From Dasyornis broadbenti (taxonomy: Eukaryota > Chordata > Aves > Passeriformes > Dasyornithidae), in the NCBI GenBank assembly GCA_013397935.1, contig VZRN01006399.1, positions 62,001 through 126,000 on the forward strand: a stretch of 64,000 nucleotides of DNA, in the 5' to 3' direction. A model generated the notes under the pieces. That model was given only the letters and a program-made list of their open reading frames with translations, searched no databases and was not told the DNA's origin. A program made the translations under genes and the position numbers. This document shows positions 11,231-25,800 of this stretch, in pieces. How positions within the stretch are numbered: the first letter of the stretch is position 1; the number at the start of each line of letters is the position of its first letter.

Positions 11231-13785
11231 CACCAGTTATCAAGACTGTGGTCCTGGACTGAGATGATCTTGTCTAGACAGAGCTTCGTTATAGTGTCAC
11301 CCAAACTTTGACACACCTTCCCTGCCCATGGAGCATTATTCTTCTGGGCCAGAGCAAGCATCAGCCCTCATAGTACAATGCAGCTTCTAAGAGGATCTTT
11401 TGGAAAAGCCAGGATTTAACTCTGAGCCCAGTAACTGTAAGAAGGCAACTTCACCTATTTACCTCCTCCTTGAGGAGTCCTGCTGGTGTCGAGAGAGATG
11501 AGCTCTGCAGCAGCACTTGCCTGAGATGTCTGAAGCTGAGGATGTTGTCTTAGCTTGGGGATGTCCTTCCACCGGGTAGCAGTGCCCCCATAGGCAGCAG
11601 AGCAGCATCCACTCAGGTATTTTTCCTTGTAATTACTGCGTTTTCCTTAGAGAGTTGGGCTGGGGAATAAGATCAGGCTAGAGTTCAGATGAGAGCAGCA
11701 TTTTTCACAGCTTCTCCTCTGGAAGTGGTGCAGTGTGAAGCCATAAATACCGTGTTACCCTGTGGTCGGCACAGGGGGCCAGTTCAGAGTCACCAACCCT
11801 GCCTGACCCCTGCGTCACAGAACTGTCGCTTGTGTATTGATTTAGTCCTGACGGAAAAACAGGGCAATAAACTCTGGAACTGGTGTGGGCAATACAAGTC
11901 TGAGCATCAATGACTTTCTGTTCTGTACACAGGGTGCAGTTATGTGCAGTCCCAGTGTTTTTAGATAAGTATGTTTTAAAAGTGCATAAACTGTGAATTT
12001 AACCCTACAGTTGAGTGAACTGGGAAATTGTTGCTGATGACTGTAGTCTAAATGGAGAGCTCATAGAGTTTATAGGATAAATTCTTATTACATTGTGTGG
12101 AGAAATAAGGTTTGTAACAAATGCTTCCAGAGTTTCAGTGTGACAGCAGTACTTTCAAGCTGTATCATCAAATATTTGCATGAAAAAGTGAAATCTTGAT
12201 TAATTTTTTTTCTTTTTCTTTTTTTTTAATAGCACACCTTATCTATCCTATAGGATTTTTGATGACTTGGATTTCTTTCTCTTCTTTCTTCTCTCTTCTC
12301 GGAAGGCCTTAGGAGTAGTTCTGATTGCTCCTTAAAAGCTTCCTTGCAGAAAAAACATGCAGATTAAGGGGTCAGTGGTTTCCAGGCCTTGCCACTTCAT
12401 AATGCGTATTATGTATTATCTTTTTGGTTTTGTTGTTGGGGTTTTTTTATTTCCCCTGTCCATCATAATGACATTTTGGTATTTACTTAGTAACAGTGTA
12501 CTTTTAGCTTGCAAGTAGATGAAGGGGAATGAAAATCTTCATATTATTGCATATATTTGTTAGAAGATTTCACTGTGAAATCATTCAGATTTAATAACAA
12601 GAAATTTAACATTTAGTCAGTGATTCATAACAAGTGTACTAATATTTTTATGTTTGTAAATGTCTGTATCTTTATTTTCATCATAAATAGTAGCTTGATC
12701 ACTGTGTTAGACAGGTCTAGCACTGTTTTCTAACAGGAAGACAATTTTTCACAAAGAATTATTAAAAATCAGTTTCTTCTTTCAGTTAAAATAGTGGAGG
12801 CATGAGAACTTGCCAAGTATCTATGTACGTTATGTATATAATCATGTACATTATAGTATGTTTTAAACTTAACACCCTTTATGGGACGTTTCTTGATTGC
12901 TTGATATTTTCATGCTGCTAATACAAGCAGTACTATGTGTGCTCTGTCTCAAAATCTCAGTCACTGATCATTTTATTGTCATTTATAGTCCTGCAAATGA
13001 ATTCTGGTGGATCTTCTTGAATTTTTTCAGTAGTCCCAAACCAAATCTCTTCCTGTTACTGGTTGGCTGGCGAGGATACTGAAAGGAAAAAGAATAAAAC
13101 ACAGCATCTGGAAATTACAATGTGGTCAGTTTGTTTGTGTGATAAACTTCATAAGTAGTTTTCTTTTCCCAAACAAGCCCATGCAAGCTCCACTTGATGA
13201 AGCAGAAGTTACTGGTGTCTTGTATCCAGGCAACTCTCTCTGAAGCCAGAGCATGGTTGGGTGTGCAGAGAGTCTCATTCTAACTATTTTTCTTAATTTC
13301 TCCACTGACTCTCTCAAGTAATTTTATTGCATCCACAGTTAAAGCTGATCCCTGGTAACTGTGTTTTCTCTAAAGTATTCCAGGTATCCCTGTGGCATTC
13401 TATGCTTTACCCTGGGGAATTCATTTGGAAGTTTTCTCCTCCTTTCCACCTTCAGTTAAGAATAAGAATTATTTCTTTTCATTAAGGTCCTTTGAAAATG
13501 CACTTTGAGGAACTTCCATCATTTCCCAAGACAGGAATGTGGGTTTATTTTATTTTATTTTTGAGAGGCAAGATTTTCTCTAGTAAATATATTCCTTTAA
13601 GTATGATGAAAATGAGGCCTTGTTTAATAAAAGTCTTTCCCCTGACTTCAGTATAATTTATTACCTATTCAGGGAAAAAATAAATTTAAAGGGCTGATGA
13701 AAGCTCTCTTTATTTTTCCAAGAATGGCCAGAAAGGGGTAAACCTTAAGTAGTTCTTGCACGTGTGTTCACCTTTCGATTTAAAA

Positions 13786-13802
13786 NNNNNNNNNNNNNNN
13801 NN
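13786..13802. other. Assembly gap (17 N)
   Basis: Seventeen unknown bases lie in AT-rich intron sequence, with an A-rich right flank. The run is too short to hide an exon unless its length is arbitrary. It does not affect LPAR1 coding sequence. Confidence 0.99.
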
Positions 13803-16800
13803 ATTAAAAAAAATAATTCTAATTTCTTGCATAGGTTTTGTCTTTTTTGCAAGAAGCTTCTAAAAATAAATTGCAGTGGCAACAGTAGGTCTCTTTCTCA
13901 ACAGGCCTTGGGAATTGATTTTTATTTTCCTTTAATTTAATAATAGGATTTGGAAATCACACCTTGGCCGCAAAAATTAGAATCCAAGATTTTCACTTGG
14001 ATCCAGATAAAACAACAAAATGCTGACTAAGAAGTGATATTCACTTACTGAAAATCCACACCAAATCAAAATTAATTGGTAACTTACCTTGCTCTGAGAT
14101 GAGACTCCACTTAGCATTGCTACATCCACAAGGGAATACTCATCAACATGTGCTTCTCCAAAACAATGCAACATTTTGTGGATCATTTGCTCTAAAACAA
14201 AGGCCTTGGTAAACTTTGCTGAATACACAGGGCAGAAACTGTTACCAAGAAGAAATTTTGAAAATCAGCATGTACAGGAAGGCTTACTGTAAAATTCCAG
14301 CACATGATCAAGTCCTACTGATCTCTCAAAATTTGAGAATTTTGTATTTTGAATTTTTTGGAAGAAAAGATGGGAACCCATCATTTCTTTAGAAGAGGCA
14401 ACAATAATGCTTTTACAAAATGGCTGCTCACGACATAACATTTTTGCCCTCTAGAAAGCACATAGTTGCATGGGGAGTTTGATTCTAAATGTTTTGCTTA
14501 TTTTCTTCACTGACTTTCTGGATTACATTTCTTGCCCCCTCAGCTAAAACCGGTACATCCTTGGCAACTCTTAAAGCAGAGCATTTGCAGTCTGAAGGTA
14601 TGGGGTAAGGTCTGTGTCCAGCCAGTGCCTTCTATTTTCACCTTTGTGACACCATTTGTCCTTCCTGTGTTTCAGCCAAAACCACTCACGTGCTAAGTCA
14701 AACTTACAACTAGACCTCAGCTTGAGAAATTACATGAACAAAAATGCCAGCTGTTAACTTGTCTCATTGTGAAACTGCATTCAATGCGGTGCTGAGCTTA
14801 TTGTTTGTTTCCACCAGTGGAAAGCACTGACAATAACAGACTGTTCTGTGCCAGAGAAGCAGCGGTGCTCCTTTTGCATTGCTTCATTGCACATGAGCAG
14901 TGCGATTAAGTGTTCTGGGTTGTTTGTTTTTTTCTGGGGTAACCCATGAAAGCAGAAGAATAACAATTCTAAGTATCAAATTATTTTTGCCTTTATAGGT
15001 TCAATGAAACTATGGTTCTTGACATCAAAACACAGAATTATTGCTGATGGCAAAACTTGCTGAGAGATCTGAGGTACAGCAGTCAGTCAATGCAGTGGGA
15101 AATGGTCAGCACTGAATGACAGCTTTCAGACATCAGCCATGCCTCCATCCTTCTAGCCTCAGTACGAAAACAATGTTCAACAAAAAGACTTTGTTTGGGC
15201 ATTTTTTTTAGTAAATGTATGTAGAATCTGAATGTGAAAGAAAAATGTGATTCTGCCTTCTTCTGGTGCTGGCAGAACAGCTTCTTATTTCCATGTGTCT
15301 TACTCATGGGAAGCTCACAGGTAGACAACTTTTACTTTCTTTTTTTTCTTTCAAAGATCTTTTCTGGCTTTTTCCTTTTTTTTTTTTTTTCCCCCCCAAC
15401 CCTTCCATCATAAGTTTCTCTCACACACAATTTGGATACCGTTCTTTAAAGCTGGAATCAAAGACAGCAGCAGATCCCCGTTCTTTCTGCAGTTCTCATT
15501 TGGGAAGACTTTGTGTTATACTTCTACTTTCCTCAGCATAAGAAAAAGGTCTCTGAACTCTCATTTCCCTGTACCCACATGGAGAAGTGCTGATATTATG
15601 TCCAAGTGTGCTGCTTGTGTAATGTGGCAGGTCCACTGGTGGACACATACCTTTTCCCATCAATGCCTAGAGAACAGGAAGGGCTCAGAGCTTGTATGGA
15701 AGGTCATTAGACTTCGGAAGCTATGACATCATTTATAAATCTGAGGCATTTAATCTCTAAACTCTGGTGTTGTCCATCAGTCTAAGCTATTTAATGATGT
15801 ACTGGACCAAAGGGAATTGCTGTAAGTGAAAATCCTTGATTTCCAGACCCACCAGCAAAGAGGAGGTATTTGAGCACCCAGAGATGAGTGCTTTGAAGTT
15901 TGTGGATAGGGTGATGTTAAGTTTTGCAGCTGGGAAAGTGAGAACTAGGTCTGTAAAACTGCCCCAGACATACCTGCCATGGGGGTGGCCACCTGCTGCT
16001 GTTAGGAAAGCAGTCTCTGCGTGCTGAAAAGGTTGAAGTAATAATTCCTTGACAGTAGCAGTAAAAGCCTATGAGGTTACTGGAAAGAAAAAAGTTGAGA
16101 CGTGTTTGAGAGGACAGAGAGAGAGAGAAATTCCGCTGCATTTTTTTGTGTTTGAGTAAGAGCTATCTGCTTGGGTCTTTCTGTTTTAATAAAGTACTTG
16201 GTATCTGATTACAAGTTTGTTAATATAACCATAGATATGTGAGAATAGTTAAGATTTTTGAAATATCTTCCTTCATGAAAGAAGTTATGTCCTGAAGAAA
16301 AGGGAGGGAACTTAGGTGTTAAAAGAAGGAAAAGCTGCCAAGCTCCCCTGGACTCAGTACCTTTCCTGTTCTTCTAAAAGCAGTTTTGAGGGAGCTGTTT
16401 CCCATCTTCTGGTATTGATATAACCTCAAAAAGAACTTGTTCTGACATATGGCATTGATAATTCTCATCTTCCTTTGTTTTAAGTTGCTTTAAGGTGCTC
16501 ATTTTTTACTTTTCTAGAGATATACAAGGAGTAATTTAGAGACGAATTTTCTAAGCAAAAGCTGATTATATAGAGAGTAGAAAAAATTGTGTGAAATTAT
16601 TTTGTATTTGTAGAATGTCTGCCACTTTTTTCTTTTAAACAGACTAAAATCAAAAACTGGATAGATGCAATGTTGTGGGACATAGCTCTAAGGGTGCTGG
16701 GTACTGAGGGATTATCGCTTGCTGCCTGATACTCAGCCTTTTGAACACACTTGGCCTTCCAGCTGCATTTTGTGGTTACTCTCCATCAATATGGAGAGAG

Positions 16801-19800
16801 TAATATCGGTGTATGTTGTAGCTTAGCCTCTTGCCTACTGTTATCAAACACACATACACCAAAAAAAAAAAAAAAAAAGTGAAGTGAATGCATATTGGTT
16901 AATAGGCTATAATGCCCCTGTAGACCATAGGGACTGAAAATGATCCTTCGTTGAGGGTGATCTGCATCTGATATTTGCCTATTTAACCAGAGTTCCGCAC
17001 AAAATGAGTTATGTGGGTTTCTGCCTTTCCAACAGGAAAGCTTGGCTTGGTTCAGTCTAGGGGGAGGAGGGATCAATTTGAGTAAACAAACAAAGCGAAG
17101 TACTTAGCTTGAAATAAGAAATGTAGCATTCTTTAGATGAACTTTCAGCTGATTCACCCATCAAATACCTGAGTGCAGCTGCACTCACCATGTGTAGTGC
17201 TGCTACAAAGCAGAAGGCTTTCAGGTACACTGGCCTTGTGCCACCAGTTAGGGTGAGAGGTGTGGATAAAACCATATGCACTCTAGAAATATGAGCTTTT
17301 AAGCACAGTAAACACAGTACTGATTGATGCTGTTTCCCATGAGATTTTCCTTTTACTTAATTTTTTTTATTCTTCACCCTCCTCCCTCTCCTTTCGCTCT
17401 CCACTCCCTTTCTTTATTTATAGCTTTATCTGCATGGTCTTGCCCCTATTCGGCTGGTAGGCAGGAGCAGCACCTCTGACAGCCAGCCTAACTGCCAGGA
17501 TAAGCTGTGAGAGCTTGAGTGGTCAGAGGATGTTTTGGAGCCTTCACAGTAGAGACCACCCTGTCCTGTAGCACCAGTGGCTCCATCTCACATGCCTCTG
17601 AGCTGGTTTGGGCTGCCAGACTGAGCTGGGTTGTGGCATGGCATAGAAAAGCAATTCCAAACCTATTTCCAGAAAACAAAGTGTAGCCACCTTCCTGCAA
17701 GCCATTGGCATAGGCATAAATATCCAGTATATAGAGATTTACTCCTAGAAAGAAAAGCAATTTTTTTTTTTTTTTTCGGATCTATTGGAACCAAGTTGTC
17801 AAATGGTAGACACATCTGTTCCATTCTTACCCTGCCAGTTCACCATTAAGGCCTCTCATTGATTTATCTCTCTGATTGAAGGAGAGAAGTACCTCAGCAG
17901 GAGGAACGCTGAGTACTTTGCCTGCTGGGTAGGCAGGCATTTGCTTTACAGCTTTTCTGACTATGCTGATCAAAGAAAGGGGGGCACCAGGATGTGTAAG
18001 AGCCTTGCTGCCTTTCATCACTTGCCAGGCGCAGGTCAGTTTACTATTGCTGCTGAGATTTTGGGGGTCTAGGGGTTGGGTTTCTTTCCTCTGCATCTAG
18101 GGGAGCCCACAGAAACCAACCGGGGCTGAGACATCCTCTGGTTAAAGGTGCAGAGGATACATGACTTTCCAAGGCTATAACCTCTCCTCAGTGTCCTGGG
18201 AAACTCAACACCAAAAAGATACTTCTAAAAACTTTTATTTTATTTTATTTTAATGTAGTTGTTTTGTACTACCAGTTCCTAAGTCCATGATCTGACTGAT
18301 CATCGTTATTGAAAAAGTAAATTGCACAGAAATAATGGTCAGTTAAGGTTTGATCCATAAGGAAATTGCACCTGTTTGAGTATTTACCGTTGGGAGGGAT
18401 GTACAGCCATAGATGTAGCAATTTTCTAGGATACAGTGCATACAACAAATCCTCACATTTCTAACATGTCCTCCATTTAAAATGAGTGAAGAGAGCTGGC
18501 CGAAGCACAAGTTCTGCATTTGTCTGTATAAACATAAGGATTTCTCCGCAAGCACTCTTGAAATCTTAGCAGAGACACAAACCAGATTTCAAATCTGGTG
18601 TTGACCCTAAAAATGGTGATGAAATATATTTAAACCGTGACCACGAACCATTCATAAGCTTTGTACTTTATGCACTTCTCCCTAAAGTTTGCAGAGTGGT
18701 CTCCTCCATCCACAGCTATCAAGAATTACCCTTCACTCACACAGTACGGGGAATCTTACAGTGTCACTTATGGGATGTCTCCATGGCATATTGCACTGTG
18801 AGTACAGATCTCCCCCAAAATAACAGAAATTACTGAAGAAAATATTATACTTGCCAGGGGCTTTATTAAAGAAGCTCCACATTCTTTTCATTTGAAATTT
18901 AAGTTCACTGCCTCTTTTTGCTGCAATTGCTTTCAGACAGAAGAGATGTCTAATGGATGCAACAGTTTCAATGAGCATCTCCTCAGATGTATGTAAGAAA
19001 GCAGAAAGCATTACAAGCAAAAATGCCAGCCCAAGCAGAAAGCTCATACTGTTGTAAAGAATTGTCGGGTTTTTTTAATAGCAAGTAGTGTCAGTACAGT
19101 GCATAGGCTCTAGTACCCTGATAGAATTGCCTAAAAATCTGCATGTGTGCGATTTTGAAGGCAGCATTTTGCAGCAGTGTATTACAGTGGACTTCTGTGT
19201 GTGCTGAAATCTGTGGTAGTAAGAGATGTGTGTTGCCACATCTTGAAACCCTATCCTCCCTTTCTATGACACAGACTGACTACTTTCAAAAAAACAAGTA
19301 AAGTCCACATGCTTGGAAGATGGATATGATATTTTTTTGTTGTTTAAACACCTCTATTTCTCATGCCTCAGAAAAATAAAATACAAAGTGCTTGGAAATG
19401 CCAGGCACATTGCCAATATTTTAAAGACCTGTGAGAAGAGTTGTTAGGCTAGCAATAAGTTTGGAAAATGGATGAACCAACATGAGAGATATCACTAAGA
19501 GAAATATCTGCAAATATTTAATTATTCCGTAGCTCAGTTCATGAATTGTTCTTTAATTTGGATGGAGTACTTGTGTTAGAATATTTTCACCCTTTTTGAC
19601 TAAAGGGTGTGTGTGCATGTTGCAGTTTGTGCCCTTGGTATGAGGGTTTTCCAGGGGACCCCTCACTGCTGTGACCACAGCTGTCCTCTTTGTGGCAGTG
19701 TCTTCTGGCTCCAGGACTTGCTTAAGAGTTCATGAGTACTCAAGAGCTGATAAGGACACCTCTGTGATGGCTGTCACAGTAAGAGTAAGGGCAAACTTTT

Positions 19801-22800
19801 CTGACACATTAAGAGTAAGGAAATTGAACAGGAAAATAAATGCCCTTGTGTTCCAGCTGGTCCTCAGATAGCAAAGGGGCTGTTGGTGGCTGGGGTTAGG
19901 TTCTGGGTCATAGCCAATTCAACATGAAGCAACAGAAGTACAGAGCCAATGCAGCACTCTAAATCCAGTCATGTGCAACAAGAACTACCCCATTTACAGA
20001 CTCGCAGGTAGAGCTAGTACCATACAATACGCTATAAGTCCAGTCATGCCCAGTGAACCCTCACAGCCAGAATAAAAGTCTGGTGGCATTCAATAACTCT
20101 CACGGCCTGGTACAAAGTAGTGCAATTTCATGAGCAACAGAGATGCAGGTTCTTCTTGGATTGCTCATGATAAATACACTCGCTGTGGAAGCACATGTGA
20201 TTTCTTAAAACATGAACAATACAGATGATGGCAAATGCATTAAATTGTGAGATGAGTATATGCGCTAAAAAGTGTGATGACAACAAAAGCTAGCTTTCTG
20301 AATTTCCCAAAGCAATCAGTATAGCTGAGTCTGACCCAGCAGGCGTTCCTGCGGGCAAGGAGATATGTACTGCCCATTGACAGTCCCTGGATACGTTCAG
20401 AAAGCACATCTAGGGAGAAAGATGGAGAGATGACAAGTTACACATGGCTTTCTTCTGCCATAAACAGCTCTTGGGATTGTCTCTTTCCACCTGGCTGACA
20501 TATCTCAACACTTCTATGGAAAAAATTAAGTTTTAAATTGCATCCATAAACTTTTATATGTGTCTGTTGCAGTGATATGCAGTGCTCTTGCAGGCATTGG
20601 TACCTCTGTCTCTCCCCTTCCCCATGCTCATGGACAGTGCTCATATGGTGACCACTGTATATGGTCACGTCACTGCTTATCTCAAAGCTTCCTGACAACA
20701 TTTACTGCAATTTGCAAAACAGCTCATTTCCTCACTTATTGATGAGTTTGCTCTTGTCTGTGTGTTGCACCATCTACTGTGAACATCTGAATTTTCCACT
20801 CAAAAAAGCTTGCATTGCTGCAACACTCAAGCTCAGATTTCACTGAAAGCTGTGTCAGTAAGGGAGAAGGGTGGCTGGACTGTAGCCAGGACGACCTGTT
20901 GTGCAGTGGAGCATGGAACTCACCAGCCCAAGATGCTCATATGGCATCCCAACACTGCAGGCTTTGCAAAGCACTCAGCAAGCTTCAGACATGAGATCCA
21001 CAAAACACTGATTAAAGTAGCAAGGAGTGAAAATGGTTCTGCGCAAACCATGTTACTTGCTGCATACCTGTAGCAGTAATAGTCTTCTTAGCCACTGATG
21101 CTGCGTTCTCAAAGGGATTCAAGCTGGTGAAACTTGAATAGCCTTCTCTAATAAATGCAGTTAAAGATGAGGATAGATAGCAAAAAATATAATTAGTGAG
21201 TGCTTGTTTTCAGAAAAATATGTGCTGAAAATACTGTGAAATCACCAAATTTGCAGTAGGTCAGTCTGCAAGTTCTTCTTAATGTTACCCTGTTCATAGC
21301 TATGTATTCTCATGCTCACAGATAATTAATGAGCATGATTACAATATCAGAGTTTGCATGGCAGTACCTCAGCAAGAGCACTAATGCCAGTAAAATGCTT
21401 CTGGTGTCACTGGATGCCTAACAAAGCTGAATGCTTATTGTTTTGAAGGGTAAATAAGTGGGCTCATTGCTTGTTGCTTGCCTCTCCTAGAGGGTACCAG
21501 TGACAGAAATCTCTTGCTCTTCTTCTCCCCTCATAGTTTGCAGAACAGTAAGAGCCCAGCAGACAGGAAGCTTGCAGTGGTGGTTGGTTTGGCTCCTTTC
21601 TGTTTGAGGCACAGCTGTGATCAATCTCCAGGCTATAAAGTTAAAGAGAAGGAACTGGAAGCATGGGCTTTTCCTGCAGCACTGAAATGGCCCCTCTGCC
21701 TTGCATTTGTCCCTCATCTAGCTAGCCTGACTTTGGAATGGCCACTACTCTGAGCTCTGTAGAAAAAACGGGAAGCCAGCCAGTATCACCAGGAACTTCA
21801 AATGAAGTCCAGCAAAGCCTGATCTGAGTTTGTCTCAGGGCTCTTTCTTTGTGCATCTCCCCCACACACTGCTGCTGTTTTGGAGTTCACCTCAATGTTG
21901 CCTCAATATTCCATTGTTAAAACATTTTAAAAGAAAACAAAGTCACCTCTGATTGGTGTCCTTCAGTCCACTGCTGAGTAATTACGGCAATTTTAATCTT
22001 TCTGAAAAAGGAAAAAAGCCTTGTATTTCATTTAGAATAGCAGAGGGTCTTCTTAGAAGCAATGAATTTGCTGAGTAGAAGGATTTTGCAAGTGATTGCT
22101 TGTTTATCTCTTTTTTTTTAAACCCAAAAATTCCTCAGTGGAGGACCTTTTTGCCTGGAAGGTCCCAGTTTATCTCATACAGTTTCCTGTTTGCTTTAGG
22201 CACAAGCCTACAAGTATCGGATTTAAAAAAAAAAAAAAAAAACACAAAACCACAATCCTGGAGAAGTCTTGCAGATTCATATATCAGCATGTCTGTCCCA
22301 AAGTAATCTGACTTGAACTACTGTGAGCAATGATGAACTAAAACATCAGAATGATCCCACAGGTACTATTTTGGGTGTGTGTTGGAGGAGGAGTACTCAG
22401 TGTAGGTGCTTTGATTAGTTGGCATTTCAATAATACATATTTCCTGCCTCCTGGGAACATGCTGGTACTGTTGAGCAGTGTTAATGGGCACAGCTTTCTG
22501 CCTGGTGCAGCACTTTTTTTTTTTTTTTCTTTTTTTGACACGGAGCACTGCAAAAGCTGGCAGCAGGAATTTGAGGAGGTGTCTCTTTTTTATCATCTTA
22601 GCCCTGTTTCACCCCCTCTGCTAGTCTGTAAATTTACTGCCTCCTCAGCCTCATAAGTGAGCTGCAGACACGTGCAGCTGCTGAATGTAATGCAAGTGGA
22701 AATTGCCTTTGTGGTTTGGTAGCAGTCTTGGTCCTTCAGTCCCTCTTCCATTAGGCAACAACCACTGATGATGTGCTGGTTCGGTTTTCTGCTTCACAAT

Positions 22801-25800
22801 CCTGCACCCGTGACCACAACCCTGTATTGTGTAAAGCAGAAGGACATTACTCAGTAGATGGCCTAGGCATACTAAGACCTTCTTTTGAGGACTGATAAAC
22901 TTGCCAAAACTTCTTGTGGTTTTCCACAGAGTATGGAGGAGTCTTTTATTTCCTTTCAGAGGCTGGCTTTCAGTGCAGCTGTAGCAATGGCAACTGTTTG
23001 TTTTTGCAAGTGCTTGTGGGAGTCAGTGGAGTTTCAGTTTCTCTGATGGCTGACTCCCTGCTTGTATGCCATCCCCTCCCTTGGAGCAGACATGCCAGCC
23101 CTGCACTTAGAGTGTGTTCACACGGAGAGGTCAGGGCAGCATGCTCCACAGACCTGCCTGGTGATGGTGGAGGATCAGTCAGAGGGGATTAGACAGCTAT
23201 AGGGGCCATCAGATGATACAGAACAAATTAGGCCTGCTTTCTGGATGCTTCATCACTGTCTGCATGAAGTCTCAGGCATTCCAAGTGTGAAGCAAATGCT
23301 TTCACAGGTATTTTCTGTCTCTGGCAGCCATTGGTGTGATCTGCATTGTATGTTGCTATCTGCCACATCTGATGGAGCTGTTATTAGTGGTTATTTTAAA
23401 AAGTAGAGTTCTGTTCTATTGCACATAATGGTGATGTGCATTTTTACCAGATCATCTTGGTCTGCATCTTAGAGAATTGTTTAAACTGTCTTTTCTGTTA
23501 TGAAAACTTCAAGATTTTCCGCTGGCAAAGATTTTACATTAGATGGCATATAAGGTCTGAAGTCCCTGGCAAGAAGAGGATGCTAAAAGGGAAAAGTTTT
23601 CAAGTTTTTGCGCTGCAGAAGCATCATGTTCGCTGGCAGGTCTGTGGGGAGCTCCTGTGTGAGCACAGCCATGAGCCCTGCTCTGGCTGCAGCTTCTCTT
23701 CTTTGTGTCACTGTGAGAGACAGGTTGGCTTTGCCCTTAGGCTTAAGGCAGGTGACAGAAGAAAATTATTACAGTTCAGTGGGAACTCATGCTCATGCTC
23801 ATGCCCAGCAACAGAAGACCCAGGACAAAGCTGAGCTGAAGGCAAGGCATGCTGCAGAGAAAGCTGCGATGTTAACACCTCTGCCTTCCTTGCATGGTAG
23901 ATAGGGACTGGATCTAAATGACCTTTGTCTGGCACTTCTCATGAACACCCCTGAAAGAAATGAAGGTGGCTGGGAGTGAGCCCATTTTTGGCACAGTTAC
24001 TTCAGCTTTCTGCTGCTATTCAATTGCTCTTTCATGAGAGGGTGGGAGCGAGGGAACTGAAAGTTAAGACTTAGTGCCTTTCTTTTTTATTTCATCGTTG
24101 TTGTTCTTTTTTATATATAGCCAAAACCTACAGTCTTTTATAGGGACACTGGAGTAAACTGTCTGCCAGTGGTCAAAGGAGTCACATCCTCAGAAATATG
24201 CAGATTGAGTAACCTTCAAAATAGCATGATAGTGCACTTTTTTGTGGTTTCAGAGGCTATTTATATAGCAATCTTTGAGCCAAGTGACTGAGGATGTGGT
24301 GCTAACACAGTGCAAGCACTATTCTTGGGTGCTTTTAGGTGCCACACTTTTCTTAGCAGAGGTTAAATTTAGAGCAGGAGAGCAGACTGCCAAGGGTAGA
24401 AGACTGTTCCTATAAGCCAATGGAAACAAAGGGATCAGTTCTGTATGCAGAATCAAGCTCACATCTCCAATAATGCAGTAATTTTGGGGAAGCTTAGTCG
24501 TAAGGGAGAAGACAACATCACTTGCCTAACCCAGGAGCAGTCTTAATGACTAACCCTCTGAGTGCATGAGACTGGGATGCCCTCATTTGTAGTCATGAGG
24601 ATGTAGCTGCCTTTCCAGGGTTTTACACAGGTGTGTACTGGTAAGAGAAAAAGCTAGCTGAAGATGCACCTTTTTTTCCACCAGATAATGCACGATTTGG
24701 CAGTGTGATTCTTGATTATATGACTTGAAATAGAGGCTAAATTTTATTAGCACTGTCTTCTGTGTTTACCTAAAAACTTTAAATCAATATAGATTCTCTA
24801 ACGGTAAAATTTAAAAAAATGAAATTACAGAGAAGCTGCCCCTGGAATCTAGCAGCAGAAATGAAACATTTTCAGTCCTGTTCACTGAATTTCTCACTTG
24901 AAGTGTGGGAAATACTGTTGTTACTACAGTGAAATTATATGCTGCAGGAGAGCAAACACCCTAATGGGGACTCCAGAGGCATTTGTGAGAGCCAAAAGGT
25001 ACCTACAGCCCTTTAAACCATGTCTCATCTTCAGTGTGGAAATACAGAACAAAACCTATATTGTCTCCCCTAGATACCAGCCTCATGTAGATGATTTTAA
25101 ACAAGTACAGATAGAATTAAGTGCCAAAACCTGGAATTTACCCTTTGGATAATCTGTAAGTATATACTTACCGCAATCAAAACATCAGTGGTTCATCACT
25201 CAGTACTTCTGTGATGTGCAGTGACACATCTGTCTGCTGCACTCTATTTGAGCAATGCCATTTGTAGGTGCCTCCCTTGTAGTCTGATAGTCTGAGTAAT
25301 TACTGTAGGACCTTAACACTGACTGGGGGCTGAGGTGTGCAGGCAACTCAGTATAGTGCCATTCATGTGCAGTCTGTCCAAGGCTGCTTCTGCTTTAAGG
25401 CAGTAGTTTGATTTGTTATATTCAGGTGAGGAGTAGAAAGGCTTTTCTAACTTGTCTATACTAATTTGTCCAAAGACCCACACATTTTTCCAAGAAGATT
25501 TATCCTGGAGTGGCATTCCCTTATCCATAGGGGATAGTGGACCCTGTTGTCCACTTCACTTTGGAGCTTGTGCTCTTCATTTTCTCAGAGAGGCACAGCT
25601 GCCAATGTGGATTTTGTTTCTTAAACCTGTTTCATGTGACTGGTCTTAATGCAATTCCATCAAAGGGTGTCTACCACAGCTTAACCAGATAGCTATAATC
25701 AGGTAAATGTTAGTATGGCTATATAAACTAAAAGCACACACAGTTTTCTTGCAGTTGAGGTAGAGAGGGTATATAATATAGTCAGGCATTTTCATTATCT

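Larger units (their letters stand above)
5712..13785 (+). other. LPAR1: LPAR1 TM6 intron, first part
   Basis: This is non-coding intron sequence. It contains an in-frame read-through to a TAG at 5807 followed by AATAAA at 5823-5828, an A/C-rich low-complexity tract at 7212-7258, a locally CpG-enriched patch at 9166-9458 and a motif-dense candidate enhancer at about 11095-11230. The rest is ordinary AT-rich sequence with no recognised repeat or exon. Several short open frames were read on both strands and resemble no known protein. Confidence 0.8.
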
